NCBI RefSeq assembly: GCF_014472415.1
Contig: NZ_JACSZV010000007.1
Coordinates: forward strand, 1-64,000
Direction: 5' to 3'
DNA: 64,000 nucleotides
Source of the DNA: Pseudomonas sp. N40(2020)
GTDB lineage: Bacteria; Pseudomonadota; Gammaproteobacteria; Pseudomonadales; Pseudomonadaceae
Positions within the stretch are counted from its first letter, which is position 1, and the number at the start of each line of letters is the position of its first letter. The notes beneath the pieces are model-generated. The model was not told the origin of the DNA. It searched no databases and saw only the letters and a list, made by a program, of their open reading frames with translations. The translations under genes and the position numbers were made by a program. Shown here in pieces: positions 1 to 8,143 of the stretch.

Positions 1-127
1 GCGACATCAGTCATTACCTGATGCATCGGTACAACTGGATTAGACCGCACCAATTCAATAACGGACTGGCCCCAGCTCAGGCCGAGAAAAAACTTAACGT
101 CGTGTCCGGGATTAGTTGACCACTACA
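1..127 (+). mobile_element. Right end of an IS3-family insertion sequence
   Basis: The window opens inside an IS3-type element. Its transposase stops at 117-119, and the sequence just after it, TGACCACTACA, ends in the CA typical of IS3 termini. Reverse-complemented this gives TGTAGTGGTCAA, a plausible terminal inverted repeat. The left end and the target duplication lie outside the window. A PHA depolymerase reading frame starts directly at the boundary without its N-terminal half, which supports a real insertion or deletion junction here. Confidence 0.75.
3..119 (+). CDS. IS3-family transposase OrfB, C-terminal end (partial)
   Basis: Thirty-eight codons and a TGA stop encode the last part of an rve-type integrase-core transposase. 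The visible segment MHRYNWIRPHQFNNGLAPAQ is the signature tail of IS3-family OrfB, in which the catalytic-core helix leads into the Y-N-x-x-R-P-H motif, followed by A-E-K-K-L-N. The catalytic DDE residues are upstream of the window. The family assignment is secure; the subgroup is not determined. Confidence 0.85.
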   Translation, partial: DISHYLMHRYNWIRPHQFNNGLAPAQAEKKLNVVSGIS

Positions 128-732
128 TGCTCAACAAAATGGGAATAGACCGAGTCGATGTGTTCGGCGTGAGTTGGGGCGGTGCATTGGCGCAAGAATT
201 CGCCCTACGTTATCCGAGCATGGTGCGCCGACTGATCCTAGCCGCGACCTCGGCGGGCCCGGCGTTGCTTGTGAAGCCCGCCGACATCCTAGATTTTTTT
301 GGAAGGAGCAAAAATAACAAATTGCGCAAGACAGAGGTCTCGCGCAATTCCATACGGACTCTGCTGCGCTTCGGTGTAGGGAAAGGCATGCTCACAGCCA
401 ACCCGCGAGCCTATTACCACCAGCTCGCCGCCTTAGTTGGTTGGACCAGTCTGCTGCGTCTATTCCGTCTGCGCCAACGCACGCTAATCCTCGCCGGCGA
501 ACGTGACACCCTAGTGCGGCTGTACAACGCGCACATCTTGCGCCGAACCATCCGCCGTGCCGAACTATGCGTCCTACCAGGAGAGGGGCATTTTTTCATA
601 GTGACCAGCGCCAGTAGAACCGCAGAGGCGATACGCGAATTCCTCTGCCAGCAGCATGGCGATGAAGAGGCGACGCCGATGATCTCCAACGGCATGTTCA
701 ATCCGCACCTGGTGCAATCCGAGCGAAATTGA
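127..732 (+). pseudogene. phaZ: Poly(3-hydroxyalkanoate) depolymerase PhaZ-like, N-terminally truncated
   Basis: The 201 codons match the C-terminal two thirds of the alpha/beta-hydrolase PHA depolymerases found in Pseudomonas pha operons. The nucleophile elbow GVSWGG lies at residues 14-19, YYHQLAALVGWTS follows in the middle, the acid motif is LILAGERD, and the base motif is GEGHFF. Intact PhaZ is about 280 residues; the N-terminal ~90, including the oxyanion loop, are missing where the IS3 end abuts. The ATG at 127 arises at the junction and has no ribosome-binding site, so expression of a working enzyme is unlikely. The C-terminus is also longer than usual and is probably non-native. No other pha genes are nearby. 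Confidence 0.75.
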
Positions 733-912
733 TCGCTGATGCTGCCAAGGGAGACGTTGACACGATTCAGCACACCCCAAGACATGCTTGTCCCCCCAAA
801 GTTAGCCGCACCTAGCAGTTGACCGAGAAATTTCCGCCGTGCTTTCTCGATTGCGCTGGCATGGTGATATCGGTAACTCTATCTGCTTGTCCGCAAGAGG
901 ATGGAAAAACCA

Positions 913-1308
913 ATGAATGAATCTCAACGCCAAGCCCTATTGATGAGAGCCCAAGCGCTGATTATTGAGGCGCCAGACGCAACGGAAGCGCGTACGCGCA
1001 CCGCGTATTTGCACGGTTACCTAGATGGCCTATTAGATGCGGGCCAACTATCGATCTATAACGCGCAGGAACTGAAGAACATAGCCACTCAGTATCGTGA
1101 CATGCGACTCGCTGCGCTTGGTGCCGCCGCTGGACCAAATCCACCGCAGGGTGAGGATTATGGTCGCCCCCGCACTGCTGACCAAGAGGCCAGCATGGCC
1201 TGGTGGAATACTCTTGCCCTTGCCGAGCGTCAGCATTGGATGGTGGAAGCGCGTAATACCGGTTTCGTGGCAGATGCTTGGGTGGCCTATAGCCGTGCTC
1301 AAAAATAA
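913..1308 (+). CDS. Hypothetical protein
   Basis: A 131-residue soluble, mostly helical protein that I do not recognise. The N-terminal half is rich in Ala, Arg and Leu (ARTRTAYLHGYLDGLLDAGQ). The C-terminal third carries an aromatic W-W-N-T motif and ends in AYSRAQK. I prefer the ATG at 913 over the one at 901, because the purine-rich AAGAGG at 895-900 would touch the first ATG but sits upstream of the second. The next gene, 1410-1703, is on the same strand about 100 bp downstream, so the two may be cotranscribed. Small proteins of this kind are common cargo on Pseudomonas plasmids and islands; no function is inferred. Confidence 0.6.
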   Translation: MNESQRQALLMRAQALIIEAPDATEARTRTAYLHGYLDGLLDAGQLSIYNAQELKNIATQYRDMRLAALGAAAGPNPPQGEDYGRPRTADQEASMAWWNTLALAERQHWMVEARNTGFVADAWVAYSRAQK

Positions 1309-1409
1309 CTAATCGGAAAGCACCGGACACCCGAGAGCACGACCGAAAGCAGAGGTCGACGACATAGAGGACGCCTATCTTCGCGTCTGAAAAATTTAAG
1401 GGGTTACTG

Positions 1410-1703
1410 ATGACGACCCAGAGCATCCGATCGGAAGTAATTGTTGAAATCGAAAAACTGCAAGCCGACGTAGTCCTTGCAGTGGGTAACAATGATGACC
1501 CGCGACTTTTGGCTGAAGCATTGCAAGCAATCGGAAAGATGCTGCTTGACCCGCAGCAAGCTGAAACCGCATCGCCCGTTCCACAGATGTGGCGATTGCT
1601 CATGGGCCTTCATATCGGCGGAAAGATGAGCAATGACCAACTTTACGAGTTATCAGGTCGGTTCGCGCAATGTGCGCTCCGTCTGTACCCAATTTCCGAG
1701 TAA
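1410..1703 (+). CDS. Hypothetical protein
   Basis: A 97-residue protein with an acidic, helical N-terminus (VIVEIEKLQADVVLAVGNND) and a Leu/Ala-rich middle. It has no signal peptide, membrane segment or recognised motif. The start is supported by AAGGGGTT just upstream of the ATG. It follows 913-1308 on the same strand and precedes a separate secreted-protein gene. I do not recognise the family. Confidence 0.6.
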   Translation: MTTQSIRSEVIVEIEKLQADVVLAVGNNDDPRLLAEALQAIGKMLLDPQQAETASPVPQMWRLLMGLHIGGKMSNDQLYELSGRFAQCALRLYPISE

Positions 1704-1938
1704 TTTTTCAGCTGTTTTCAACACCCCTAATTGCTGCTGGATGCAGTGAATACGTTTTCCTCTTGCAAAGGAAAGCAACTATTCACGGAAATGTTGCCCC
1801 AGCGCAGCCCCTATACCGTTGGTGCTAGACGTCGAGCCCCGCAAGCACACCCCCAAGACTCGCGGATGCGGGCTCGGGGCGATTGAGGGGCACTCGTGTC
1901 TTGCGCTACCCACACCCATCGTAAGTTTGGAGAAATAA

Positions 1939-2283
1939 ATGCGTTTATCTGCTCTCGCCTTGGCAGGCGTCGTCACAGGATTCCTCGCCTGTCCGGCTGT
2001 TGCCTCACAGACCGTTGGTGGCATTGAGACCCAAGGTTATTACCAGCTTGGTCAGAAACTCATTGAGGTCACTGCCACAGATGATGCGGGGAAGAAAACT
2101 GGCTCGATGGTGGGGGAAATACAGACAGGGAAAAATCCAAATTTCGATGCCAAATTTGGTGAAAACTGCATCCTAAATTTTGCACCATCGATTTTGGGCC
2201 TTCTTATGGTAACCGACATTTCAACTGGTTCAGGAAGCTGCCAAATCACGCCGTTACCAACGGCGCTTCGTGTAAAACAATGA
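1939..2283 (+). CDS. Small secreted or periplasmic protein
   Basis: A 114-residue protein with a clear Sec signal peptide: basic MR, hydrophobic LSALALAGVVTGFLA, and likely cleavage after PAVA at about residue 22. The mature part is small, beta-rich and has two cysteines (in ENCILNF and GSCQIT) that could form a disulfide. A good ribosome-binding site (TTGGAGAAATAA) precedes the ATG. A GC-rich hairpin follows the stop at 2313-2333, so this looks like a single-gene transcript. The family is not recognised; a periplasmic role is inferred only from the signal peptide. Confidence 0.65.
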   Translation: MRLSALALAGVVTGFLACPAVASQTVGGIETQGYYQLGQKLIEVTATDDAGKKTGSMVGEIQTGKNPNFDAKFGENCILNFAPSILGLLMVTDISTGSGSCQITPLPTALRVKQ

Positions 2284-2312
2284 TATCGAACTAATCACGG
2301 AAGAAATGCACT

Positions 2313-2333
2313 CAGCCCCGCCCTTCGGGGCTG
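2313..2333 (+). terminator. Hairpin terminator after the secreted-protein gene
   Basis: CAGCCCCG pairs perfectly with CGGGGCTG around a five-base loop, 30 bp after the stop codon. There is no strong T-run on the plus strand. It may also serve the minus-strand gene that ends at 2481. Confidence 0.55.
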
Positions 2334-2480
2334 AACCAGTATTAAGGACGGCTCTTTCGATTCCTCGATAACGTAAGTATTTCCGCAAGCGTCAAAGTTG
2401 CCAGCTGTATAAACGGTATACCAGAACATTCGGCCGCCTCCATATGGAGCACATTTTCGGAAATCGGTACTTAGCCGAGA

Positions 2481-3437
2481 TCATGGAAGGTCCGACTTAT
2501 TATTCTCGATTGAGCGTGTCTTAATCTCTCCGTAATCGTGGACCGAAGCAGAAACCTCATAACGTTTCCCACGAAGAGCTGTTAGATAAAAAGCTCTAAG
2601 AGATTCACGCTGTGTTGGCTCGAAGTCTTCACGAATTGGATAGCCCTTAGGATTATTTTTGCGCTTAAACCATAGCGACGAGAAATAATAGGCTGTGATG
2701 GTAGGGACAATAATACCGAGACAAAAAAGCGTCATAAGAAACTTCGGAAGCTTGTCGGTATTGAAGAGCAAATCAGATATTGTATATTCAGTGTACGCCC
2801 ACCATAGCGCCCACGGCAATGCGAATGGACTGCTAACAATCATCAACACTACGAGCAAATAACTCAGTCTTTCAAGCCAACCAGTACGGGAGTCATCGGT
2901 TGTAACATCAAATTCAGAGTGCTGACCAAATACACGCCCAGCACCACTGATAGTGGCTCTAGGGTTTCCTGTCATATAGAAGCCTACCTCAACCCACTCA
3001 TCGTGATTCAGGCAATCAAAGGAAATACTGAATTTATTCTGATGCAATGATGTGATCGAGAACTCCATTTCAGGGTGAGGTTTCATTATCTGCGGCTCGC
3101 CAATGACATTGGCATCCTCGCTCACCTCAATCGAAAGAGGCGCAGTTCGGGAGATTTCGTCCCCTCGCACTGCTTCGCGGCCTCTATTCCATACGCGAAC
3201 TACAAAATAGTAGACGTTATCCAGCTTCATCCCCGCTAGGTCGGTTATCAAAAAGGGACAGGTGTCAGTGCTCTCAGCAACAATATGGCGTCCGAGCACC
3301 TCTAAAACTAAATCTTTCTTCTTCTCCGTTTGCTTAGTAGCGATCAAACTCAGCAGGTAGCCAACTAAGGCACCTAAAGCGAGTAAGATAAGGTCTTTAG
3401 CCTCTAAGAGGCCGAACATATCTAAAATTGATTTCAA
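2481..3437 (-). CDS. Membrane protein of unknown function (three predicted TM segments)
   Basis: A 318-residue protein with one N-terminal membrane segment (about residues 15-33), a large soluble domain (about 35-190) and two C-terminal membrane helices (about 192-214 and 232-254). A basic FKRKNNPKGYP tail follows. The soluble part is beta-rich and resembles immunoglobulin-like sensor folds (YYFVVRVWNRG, and WVEVGFYMTG). Base composition is more AT-rich than the core genes at the right of the window, suggesting foreign origin. It lies on the same strand as the small membrane protein and the lipoprotein upstream. The family is not recognised. After its TGA the frame stays open for 62 more codons (see findings). 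Confidence 0.6.
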   Translation of the reverse strand: MKSILDMFGLLEAKDLILLALGALVGYLLSLIATKQTEKKKDLVLEVLGRHIVAESTDTCPFLITDLAGMKLDNVYYFVVRVWNRGREAVRGDEISRTAPLSIEVSEDANVIGEPQIMKPHPEMEFSITSLHQNKFSISFDCLNHDEWVEVGFYMTGNPRATISGAGRVFGQHSEFDVTTDDSRTGWLERLSYLLVVLMIVSSPFALPWALWWAYTEYTISDLLFNTDKLPKFLMTLFCLGIIVPTITAYYFSSLWFKRKNNPKGYPIREDFEPTQRESLRAFYLTALRGKRYEVSASVHDYGEIKTRSIENNKSDLP

Positions 3438-3693
3438 TTTCTCGTATCTTTCAGTCTTATCCAGTTGACATATATGACGAAGGAATACCGCATTGCGAGT
3501 CAGTGACTATTTGCGACTGCATCAATACCCCTGTAACCCTAGCATGCAGTCTCAAGCTCGATCTAGCTGGCAAGAGCCGTACGCTGATGGCGCACCGTTT
3601 ATAAATGGGCCCTACAGCGTATCGGCAAGCCACAGCGGAAATTGAGGTAGGCTGGAGAATTTTTACAATCGTTGAACGGAACAGGTAGAGAAT

Positions 3694-3719
3694 GGTTGTA
3701 TGATGACAACCATACAACC
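3694..3719. promoter_or_regulatory. Perfect inverted repeat, candidate operator
   Basis: GGTTGTATG (3694-3702) and CATACAACC (3711-3719) form a perfect 9-bp inverted repeat with an 8-bp spacer. It lies between the stop of the 3750-4196 gene and the start of the 2481-3437 gene. No T-run follows on either strand, so an operator for the downstream minus-strand gene is more likely than a terminator. The rest of 3438-3749 holds no supported gene. Confidence 0.4.
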
Positions 3720-3749
3720 GTTACAACAGCGCAGGAGCACGGAATATCG

Positions 3750-4196
3750 TTAACGAGTGATATTGAATACTTTGCGGGCTTTGAAGTGATCTTTCATTAT
3801 GAAATACGCAACCCCCATTCCAGCTCCTACCAATATTATTAATGAAACCACGATCGAGTGAGTAGCGCGCAAAATAGCTATGAATATTGGACTCATCAAA
3901 AGAGAAAAAGCGAATCCAAGCATTATTACCCAAGCGACAGGTAGCCCCTTACCCTTGGAAACGATTTCACCGTCTTCAAGCTGTGCTGAATACAAAACAT
4001 GCACACCCTGAAGTCGACGGACGAGCGCGAGCTTAACCGTTCGCCCTACCACTAAAAATGAACGCATGTAGTCGTCGCAAATGACATCTTTTACGCGAAC
4101 ACCATTTATTTTTACAAACGAGATAATTCTTTGCCCATCAACATAAGAGCCGAAGCCAATTTCTTGAATGACGCCATCTAGTATTACAAGTGCCAT
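3750..4196 (-). CDS. Small membrane protein of unknown function
   Basis: A 148-residue protein with a soluble beta-rich N-terminal half (MALVILDGVIQEIGFGSYVD) and two adjacent C-terminal membrane helices at about residues 86-109 and 113-134, ending in a short basic tail. I start it at 4196 rather than 4274: AAGGTGG sits about 8 bp before this ATG, and the longer version would overlap the preceding lipoprotein gene. The gap to that gene is then 40 bp, suggesting cotranscription. The N-terminal part could be a small ligand- or nucleic-acid-binding beta barrel, but no motif proves it. Function unknown. Confidence 0.6.
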   Translation of the reverse strand: MALVILDGVIQEIGFGSYVDGQRIISFVKINGVRVKDVICDDYMRSFLVVGRTVKLALVRRLQGVHVLYSAQLEDGEIVSKGKGLPVAWVIMLGFAFSLLMSPIFIAILRATHSIVVSLIILVGAGMGVAYFIMKDHFKARKVFNITR

Positions 4197-4236
4197 ATAA
4201 TACGCCACCTTCGCGAAAGATATTATTTTACGGATA

Positions 4237-5163
4237 TTAGATGTTCTTCGAGTAAATGATCTTCCCATTGGCATCTCTTAAATCAATGCGCTGCGGGCCA
4301 ATCAATACAAATCGCTGAGGACCGAACTGTCCGGCGAAACGCTCTCGCTCCACAGACTTCACGTAGCCGTAGATGTCGATTTTCAAGCTTTCTCTTGAAG
4401 CTTCCAAGGTTCGAGCAAGTGATTCATCTGGAACATCTAGCAGTAACTCAGAACCACCTTGAAAGCCGAGGTAGTAAGAAGTTGGACCAGGATTTATGTA
4501 GCAGCGAAGCTTGGGAGCCCGCGCCATAGAAGTAGAGTTGCGCCTTTCTTCATCTGAATATTCCAGCTTATCCGAAAACAAACAGTTATCTATTCGAAAA
4601 CCTTTCGCTTGCTGATCATAATTGCTCAGTGAAATAGGCGTCCAATCATCAGAGCTTAATTTGACCAAATTGTACTGCTTTGATTTTTCGGCCTCCGCTC
4701 CAACCAAGACGCCTATCGCTGTCGTCAGATCTTTCTTCTTAAATGAATCCTGCTCAGAAAGTCTTTCTGACGCCAACCGATAAAGCTCGGGATTTGCTTT
4801 CTTGAGATTGAACGCATCGGCAATGGAATCGGCAATATCCTCGGATGTCTCGTTCCAATCGCGTTTCGCGTTGTACAAATTGAAAGTCGTCATTGGTTGC
4901 TTGGCGTCAAGATAGGCATTTGGATCTGCCAACCCTGGGTCTTGGAATACGACGACACGCGGAGCGTTTTCTTGAGCGAGTTGTTGCAAGACCGCTTGGT
5001 CAGACGCCTTCGCGTCAACCGCCGCAGGGTTTGCAGAAGCCTTAGAGTTTTCAGCTCTAGGCGGCTCACTTTCTCCCCCACATCCTGCTAACAACATGCA
5101 GCCGGCAGGTATTGCGAGCGCAAGCAGCCTGTGCCCTAGCAGCGAATATTGGCCAAGGACCAT
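4237..5163 (-). CDS. Putative lipoprotein of unknown function
   Basis: A 308-residue protein with a lipoprotein signal: MVLGQYSLLGHRLLALAIPA, then a lipobox ending at Cys22 (IPAG-C) or Cys28 (LLAG-C). It is followed by the Ser/Pro/Ala-rich linker common in exported lipoproteins. The mature part is charged and ends in a beta-rich segment (GPQRFVLIGPQRIDLRD). The ATG at 5163 places the signal correctly; a longer frame to 5286 would bury it. The gene faces away from the Xre-type regulator at 5314, with an intergenic region of about 150 bp. It leads a same-strand set of lipoprotein and two membrane proteins. No family is recognised. Confidence 0.65.
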   Translation of the reverse strand: MVLGQYSLLGHRLLALAIPAGCMLLAGCGGESEPPRAENSKASANPAAVDAKASDQAVLQQLAQENAPRVVVFQDPGLADPNAYLDAKQPMTTFNLYNAKRDWNETSEDIADSIADAFNLKKANPELYRLASERLSEQDSFKKKDLTTAIGVLVGAEAEKSKQYNLVKLSSDDWTPISLSNYDQQAKGFRIDNCLFSDKLEYSDEERRNSTSMARAPKLRCYINPGPTSYYLGFQGGSELLLDVPDESLARTLEASRESLKIDIYGYVKSVERERFAGQFGPQRFVLIGPQRIDLRDANGKIIYSKNI

Positions 5164-5313
5164 GGATTGTATCCCTATAAAATTTCCAGAATGACGGCCA
5201 ACTGAGCGCTTCTGAGCCACTGATTTGCCATCGCCGGCCAAAGCTACCAAATCGGTAGTATTTAGAAAAGCAGCAAATTGCACCATGGCGCTACTGATTT
5301 ACTAGACGACGTC

Positions 5314-5619
5314 ATGACGAGTAGCACGCTATCCATTAGGCTTAAATATGCGCGGTTGCGTGCCAACCTCTCGCAGGAAGAGCTGGGCATACGCATTGGC
5401 CTTGAGCCTGCTTCGGCGAGTACGCGTATGAATCGCTACGAGCTTGGCAAACGCGTTCCAGCCCCTGAGTTGATAGAACGAGTCGCAGTTGAACTGAATC
5501 TGCCCGCAGCTTACTTCTACGCCTACCGTCATGATGAAGCGGAGCTGCTTGAGCGTTACTATCGGCTTAGCGAGTCTGGGAAGGAGCGGTTGATGGCTTA
5601 TCTCAATAAACTTGAATAA
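5314..5619 (+). CDS. Xre/Cro-family HTH transcriptional regulator
   Basis: A 101-residue DNA-binding protein. A helix-turn-helix spans about residues 7-60 (RLKYARLRANLSQEELGIRI, then Y-E-x-G-K-R-x-P-x-P), as in Cro/C1-type repressors. The short tail ending LSESGKERLMAYLNKLE may be a dimer contact. I place the start at 5314 so the protein begins just before the HTH; an in-frame ATG at 5278 would add 12 residues. It is divergent from the lipoprotein/membrane cassette and probably controls it or itself. The operator was not identified. Confidence 0.8.
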   Translation: MTSSTLSIRLKYARLRANLSQEELGIRIGLEPASASTRMNRYELGKRVPAPELIERVAVELNLPAAYFYAYRHDEAELLERYYRLSESGKERLMAYLNKLE

Positions 5620-5792
5620 TCCCTGCCTCAATCACTTTCCGAAAAGATCCAGCAGGGGCGCTCAAGACTGCATACCTGCGTGCTGGTTGAGAGGCCATCG
5701 AAGGATGGCTGCGCGGCTGTAACGTCTTCGATGCAAGTACCGCTGGCGCTAATTAGGCTAAAGCTGAGACAGCAATTGTCGAGAAGCCCACG

Positions 5793-5990
5793 TTAAGCGG
5801 GCTGACCGGACAATACGCTCTGTCCAGGTTCGGTTTGGAAGGCCCATGCGAAACAGATGATGCCCGCCGGGATGCTGTCGATATCGTCCGGGCCTAGGTT
5901 ACCGGTTGATGCCAAAGCAACATTCGCGGGACTGTCGCATAACGCACCCAACGCCATTTCTCGGGAACCCTCGCAGCGGGTCAGGTTGAA
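5793..5990 (-). other. Possible gene remnant cut by the IS66 element
   Basis: The minus strand is open from the IS66 junction down to a stop at 5793. It encodes a protein-like segment of about 65 residues (ending SIPAGIICFAWAFQTEPGQS). No family is recognised. It may be the 3' end of a gene interrupted at the junction near 5990, or a chance open frame. The 5620-5792 stretch holds nothing recognisable. Confidence 0.25.
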
Positions 5991-5993
5991 TGT

Positions 5994-6785
5994 CACAACG
6001 CGGATGAAACACCCGTGCAAATGCTTGCTCCGGGTTCGAAGAAAACCCACCGTTCTTATGTTTGGGCGCACGCCACCAGTCAGTTCTGCGAAACAGCCGC
6101 TGTTGTCTACGACTTCAGCCCCAGCCGCGCCGGTGAGCATGCGCGCAACTTCCTGCAAGGCTGGAAAGGTAAGTTGGTCTGCGACGATTTTGGCGGTTAC
6201 AAGGCCAGCTTCGAACTCGGTGTGATAGAGATCGGCTGCATGGCCCATGCCCGGCGCAAGTTCTTCGAACTGCACGCCACCAACAAAAGCCAACTCGCTG
6301 AGCAGGCCCTGCGTTACATACAGTTGTTATACGAAATCGAGAGCGAAGTCCGCGACCTAGAGTCGGATTTACGGTGCCAAATACGACAAGAAAAAGCCGT
6401 GCCGGTGATGGATAGGCTGCATGCCTGGATGATCGCCCAGCGTGATCTTGTGCCCGAAGGTTCGGCTATCAGCAGAGCACTGGACTACAGCCTGAAACGC
6501 TGGGCCGCGCTGTCGCGCTACCTCAATGACGGGGCCGTACCCATTGATAATAATTGGGCGGAGAACCAGATCCTACCATGGGCTCTTGGACGCAACAATT
6601 GGCTCTTTGCAGGGTCGCTACGCAGCGGCAAACGGGCGGCGGCTGCGATCATGAGCTTGATCCAGTCAGCGCGGTTGAATGGGCATGACCCGTACGCCTA
6701 TCTCAAGGATGTTCTCACACGCCTGCCGACGCAGCGGGCGAGTGAAATGGATCAGTTGCTTCCGCATAAGTGGCAACCGGTTTAA
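5994..6785 (+). pseudogene. tnpC: IS66-family transposase TnpC, C-terminal fragment
   Basis: The frame carries the IS66 DDE core from the first aspartate (N-A-D-E-T-P-V-Q at about 5997-6020). It continues through the second (LVCDDFGGYKASFELG), the CMAHARRKFFELHA segment, and the C-terminal signature NNWAENQILPWALGRNNWLF. It ends in RLPTQRASEMDQLLPHKW, the normal IS66 tail. The N-terminal zinc-finger and coiled-coil region is missing, so no active transposase is expected without an intact copy elsewhere. A GTG at 6015 could start the fragment but is internal to the family. Confidence 0.85.
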
Positions 6786-6816
6786 TTACGCAAGACGGGA
6801 TGCCCGGAGCGCTTAC
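5994..6816 (+). mobile_element. IS66-family element, 5'-truncated
   Basis: This is the right part of an IS66-type insertion sequence. It holds the C-terminal part of the TnpC transposase followed by a typical end (GGAGCGCTTAC finishing at 6816). The tnpA and tnpB genes, the first part of tnpC and the left inverted repeat are missing. Left of about 5990 the sequence no longer matches the transposase. The right flank continues directly into a helicase-like reading frame, implying the element landed in, or recombined next to, that gene. Confidence 0.75.
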
Positions 6817-6965
6817 AAAGTGAGTTTGTGGAGCGGAGCATGGTGTACACCGGCATCTCACGATCAAAGCGACTGGCGTTGATCCTAAGTACCCAAGAGA
6901 TTGTGCAACAGGGCGTAGCTAGGCCGAACCGTAGTGACACCTTGTGCGTTGGCTTCTCGATTTGA
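6817..6965 (+). pseudogene. C-terminal remnant of a RecD/UvrD-type helicase
   Basis: Directly after the IS66 end an open frame reads SEFVERSMVYTGISRSKRLA, matching motif VI (L-V-Y-T-G-I-T-R-A-R) of superfamily 1 helicases such as RecD and conjugative relaxase-helicases. The R-P-x-R-x-S/D tail resembles RecD ends. The stop is at 6963-6965. All upstream helicase motifs are gone. The family identity rests on about 45 residues and is therefore moderate. It may derive from a plasmid or integrative element. Confidence 0.5.
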
Positions 6966-7402
6966 TTTTGATGGTCATTACTTAGACCACCCTAAGCTTC
7001 GTATTGTCAAAAAAATCACGGGGTGTCTGCCTGTGCGAAGCACAGGTAGAAACCGTTATATTTAATAACAACACACTAACGAGCGAAGCGATCAGCCTTG
7101 GATATGGAAGTGGTTAGGCTCTGCCTGACCGCTTCCCTAGCGCCTCGGGCGGCGTAGAGCAGGGTCTGGGGCAGCGCCCCAGGGTACTGCTGCTCTAGAT
7201 TTTTTGGGAGTTCCCCCCTATTTTTTGATCCGAAGACGGTTTTTGACTAAGATCTCGATATAGGCGCTATTTAGTTACAAATAATATTAACTTGATAAAG
7301 GCACTATTGATAGTAACATTTTTTGCATCACTGAATTGTAAAGCTGGCACCCCCATACTCGATTCGTTGCATCACGCATCTACCATTCTTTAGGAGAAAC
7401 AC
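6966..7402. other. Non-coding stretch with two strong hairpins
   Basis: No gene was found. Two structured sequences stand out. CCTGTGC/GCACAGG sits at 7030-7046 with a three-base loop. A nested structure at 7155-7197 has TAGAGCAG pairing with CTGCTCTA outside and CTGGGGC pairing with GCCCCAG inside. From about 7200 the sequence becomes AT-rich and probably carries the promoter of the DUF3606 gene. The structures could be terminators or part of a lost mobile element's transfer region. Confidence 0.4.
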
Positions 7403-7579
7403 ATGGCCGACAACAAAAACATTACAAGCCCATTAGATACTAGGCGCATTGATGTAAATGATCCGAACGAAGTGCGTAACTGGTGCAAATCCATTGGCTG
7501 TACTGAATTACAGCTGTTAAGGGCTGTAAGAGCCGTAGGCACATGGGCCAACGATGTGAAAGTTTATCTAAACAAGTAA
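7403..7579 (+). CDS. DUF3606 domain-containing small protein
   Basis: A 58-residue protein with the DUF3606 pattern: M-A-D-N-K, P-L-D-x-x-R-I-D-V-N-D at the N-terminus, then a W-C-K/L-G/C-T-E-L-L segment and A-V-x-A-V-G-T-W-A-N-D-V at the C-terminus. These small proteins are widespread in Proteobacteria, often stress-associated, and have no known biochemical role. The start is clear (TAGGAGAAACAC before the ATG). A perfect 10-bp hairpin follows the stop by ten bases, so it is a stand-alone gene. Confidence 0.85.
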   Translation: MADNKNITSPLDTRRIDVNDPNEVRNWCKSIGCTELQLLRAVRAVGTWANDVKVYLNK

Positions 7580-7589
7580 CGTTCCTATT

Positions 7590-7622
7590 GACGAGCCTCT
7601 CCCTATACGGTGGAGGCTCGTC
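7590..7622 (+). terminator. Hairpin terminator after the DUF3606 gene
   Basis: GACGAGCCTC (7590-7599) pairs perfectly with GAGGCTCGTC (7613-7622). The stem starts 10 bp after the stop codon. The following T-run is weak (TCTGG). Confidence 0.6.
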
Positions 7623-8143
7623 TGGCCGTAAACTCTAGACGGTCATCTACTAGGCTGCTGCGATCTCGTTTTGCGAGAATCAGAGACCCATCCCGCATCG
7701 ACGAATAGCTACACCGCCTTTCAAGGTAGTTGCCGCTTCAACCGTCTGACTTACAGAAAACTCTTTGTATTGAATGGTTACCATCAAGCTCATCCAATAG
7801 CTAAGTAGTAGAGTCAAAACGATGAAGCTTAGGATTGGTTAGAAACGGCGCGTCAGTTTTTATTCTTCTACACACACACTGCCGCGGTGGGTGGACGGAA
7901 TGTCGTGGCGAGAGAGCGAAGAGAACCTCTTCAAGTGGGCAATCGAATTGCGCGATAGACTTCACAGTGGACTCTATCGGACGATGGCCTCACGCCGGGT
8001 CTAGATTGCCGGCGGCAGGCAGCGCCCGCTGGGCATGCTCCTTGTACAACAGGCAACGGTGACTGGTCTGCGGTTGTTGGCCAAGCAGGCGTGCATGCCC
8101 CAAGGCAGCTAACCTTTTCTTTTTACCTCAAGGAAATTTTGCC
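7623..8143. other. Stretch without a convincing gene
   Basis: No gene with a proper start and family match was found. A short plus-strand frame at 7900-8004 (34 codons, MSWRESEENLFKWAIELRDR) looks protein-like but has no ribosome-binding site or known match, so it may be a gene relic. Confidence 0.3.

Noticed and set aside
1826..1885. GC-rich hairpin that resembles a tRNA arm
   Set aside because: Only one stem with a bulge is present, no tRNA fold or CCA end; at best a weak regulatory structure.
3457..3717. An 86-codon minus-strand frame between the membrane proteins
   Set aside because: No ribosome-binding site, odd composition, and it covers the inverted repeat.
5793..6293. A 166-codon minus-strand frame across the IS66 junction
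   Set aside because: Its first half is antisense to the transposase; only the part beyond the junction (5793-5990) could be a real remnant.
7835..8062. A 75-codon plus-strand frame
   Set aside because: Starts at a poor TTG, Arg/Gly/Ser-rich translation, no match; probably non-coding.
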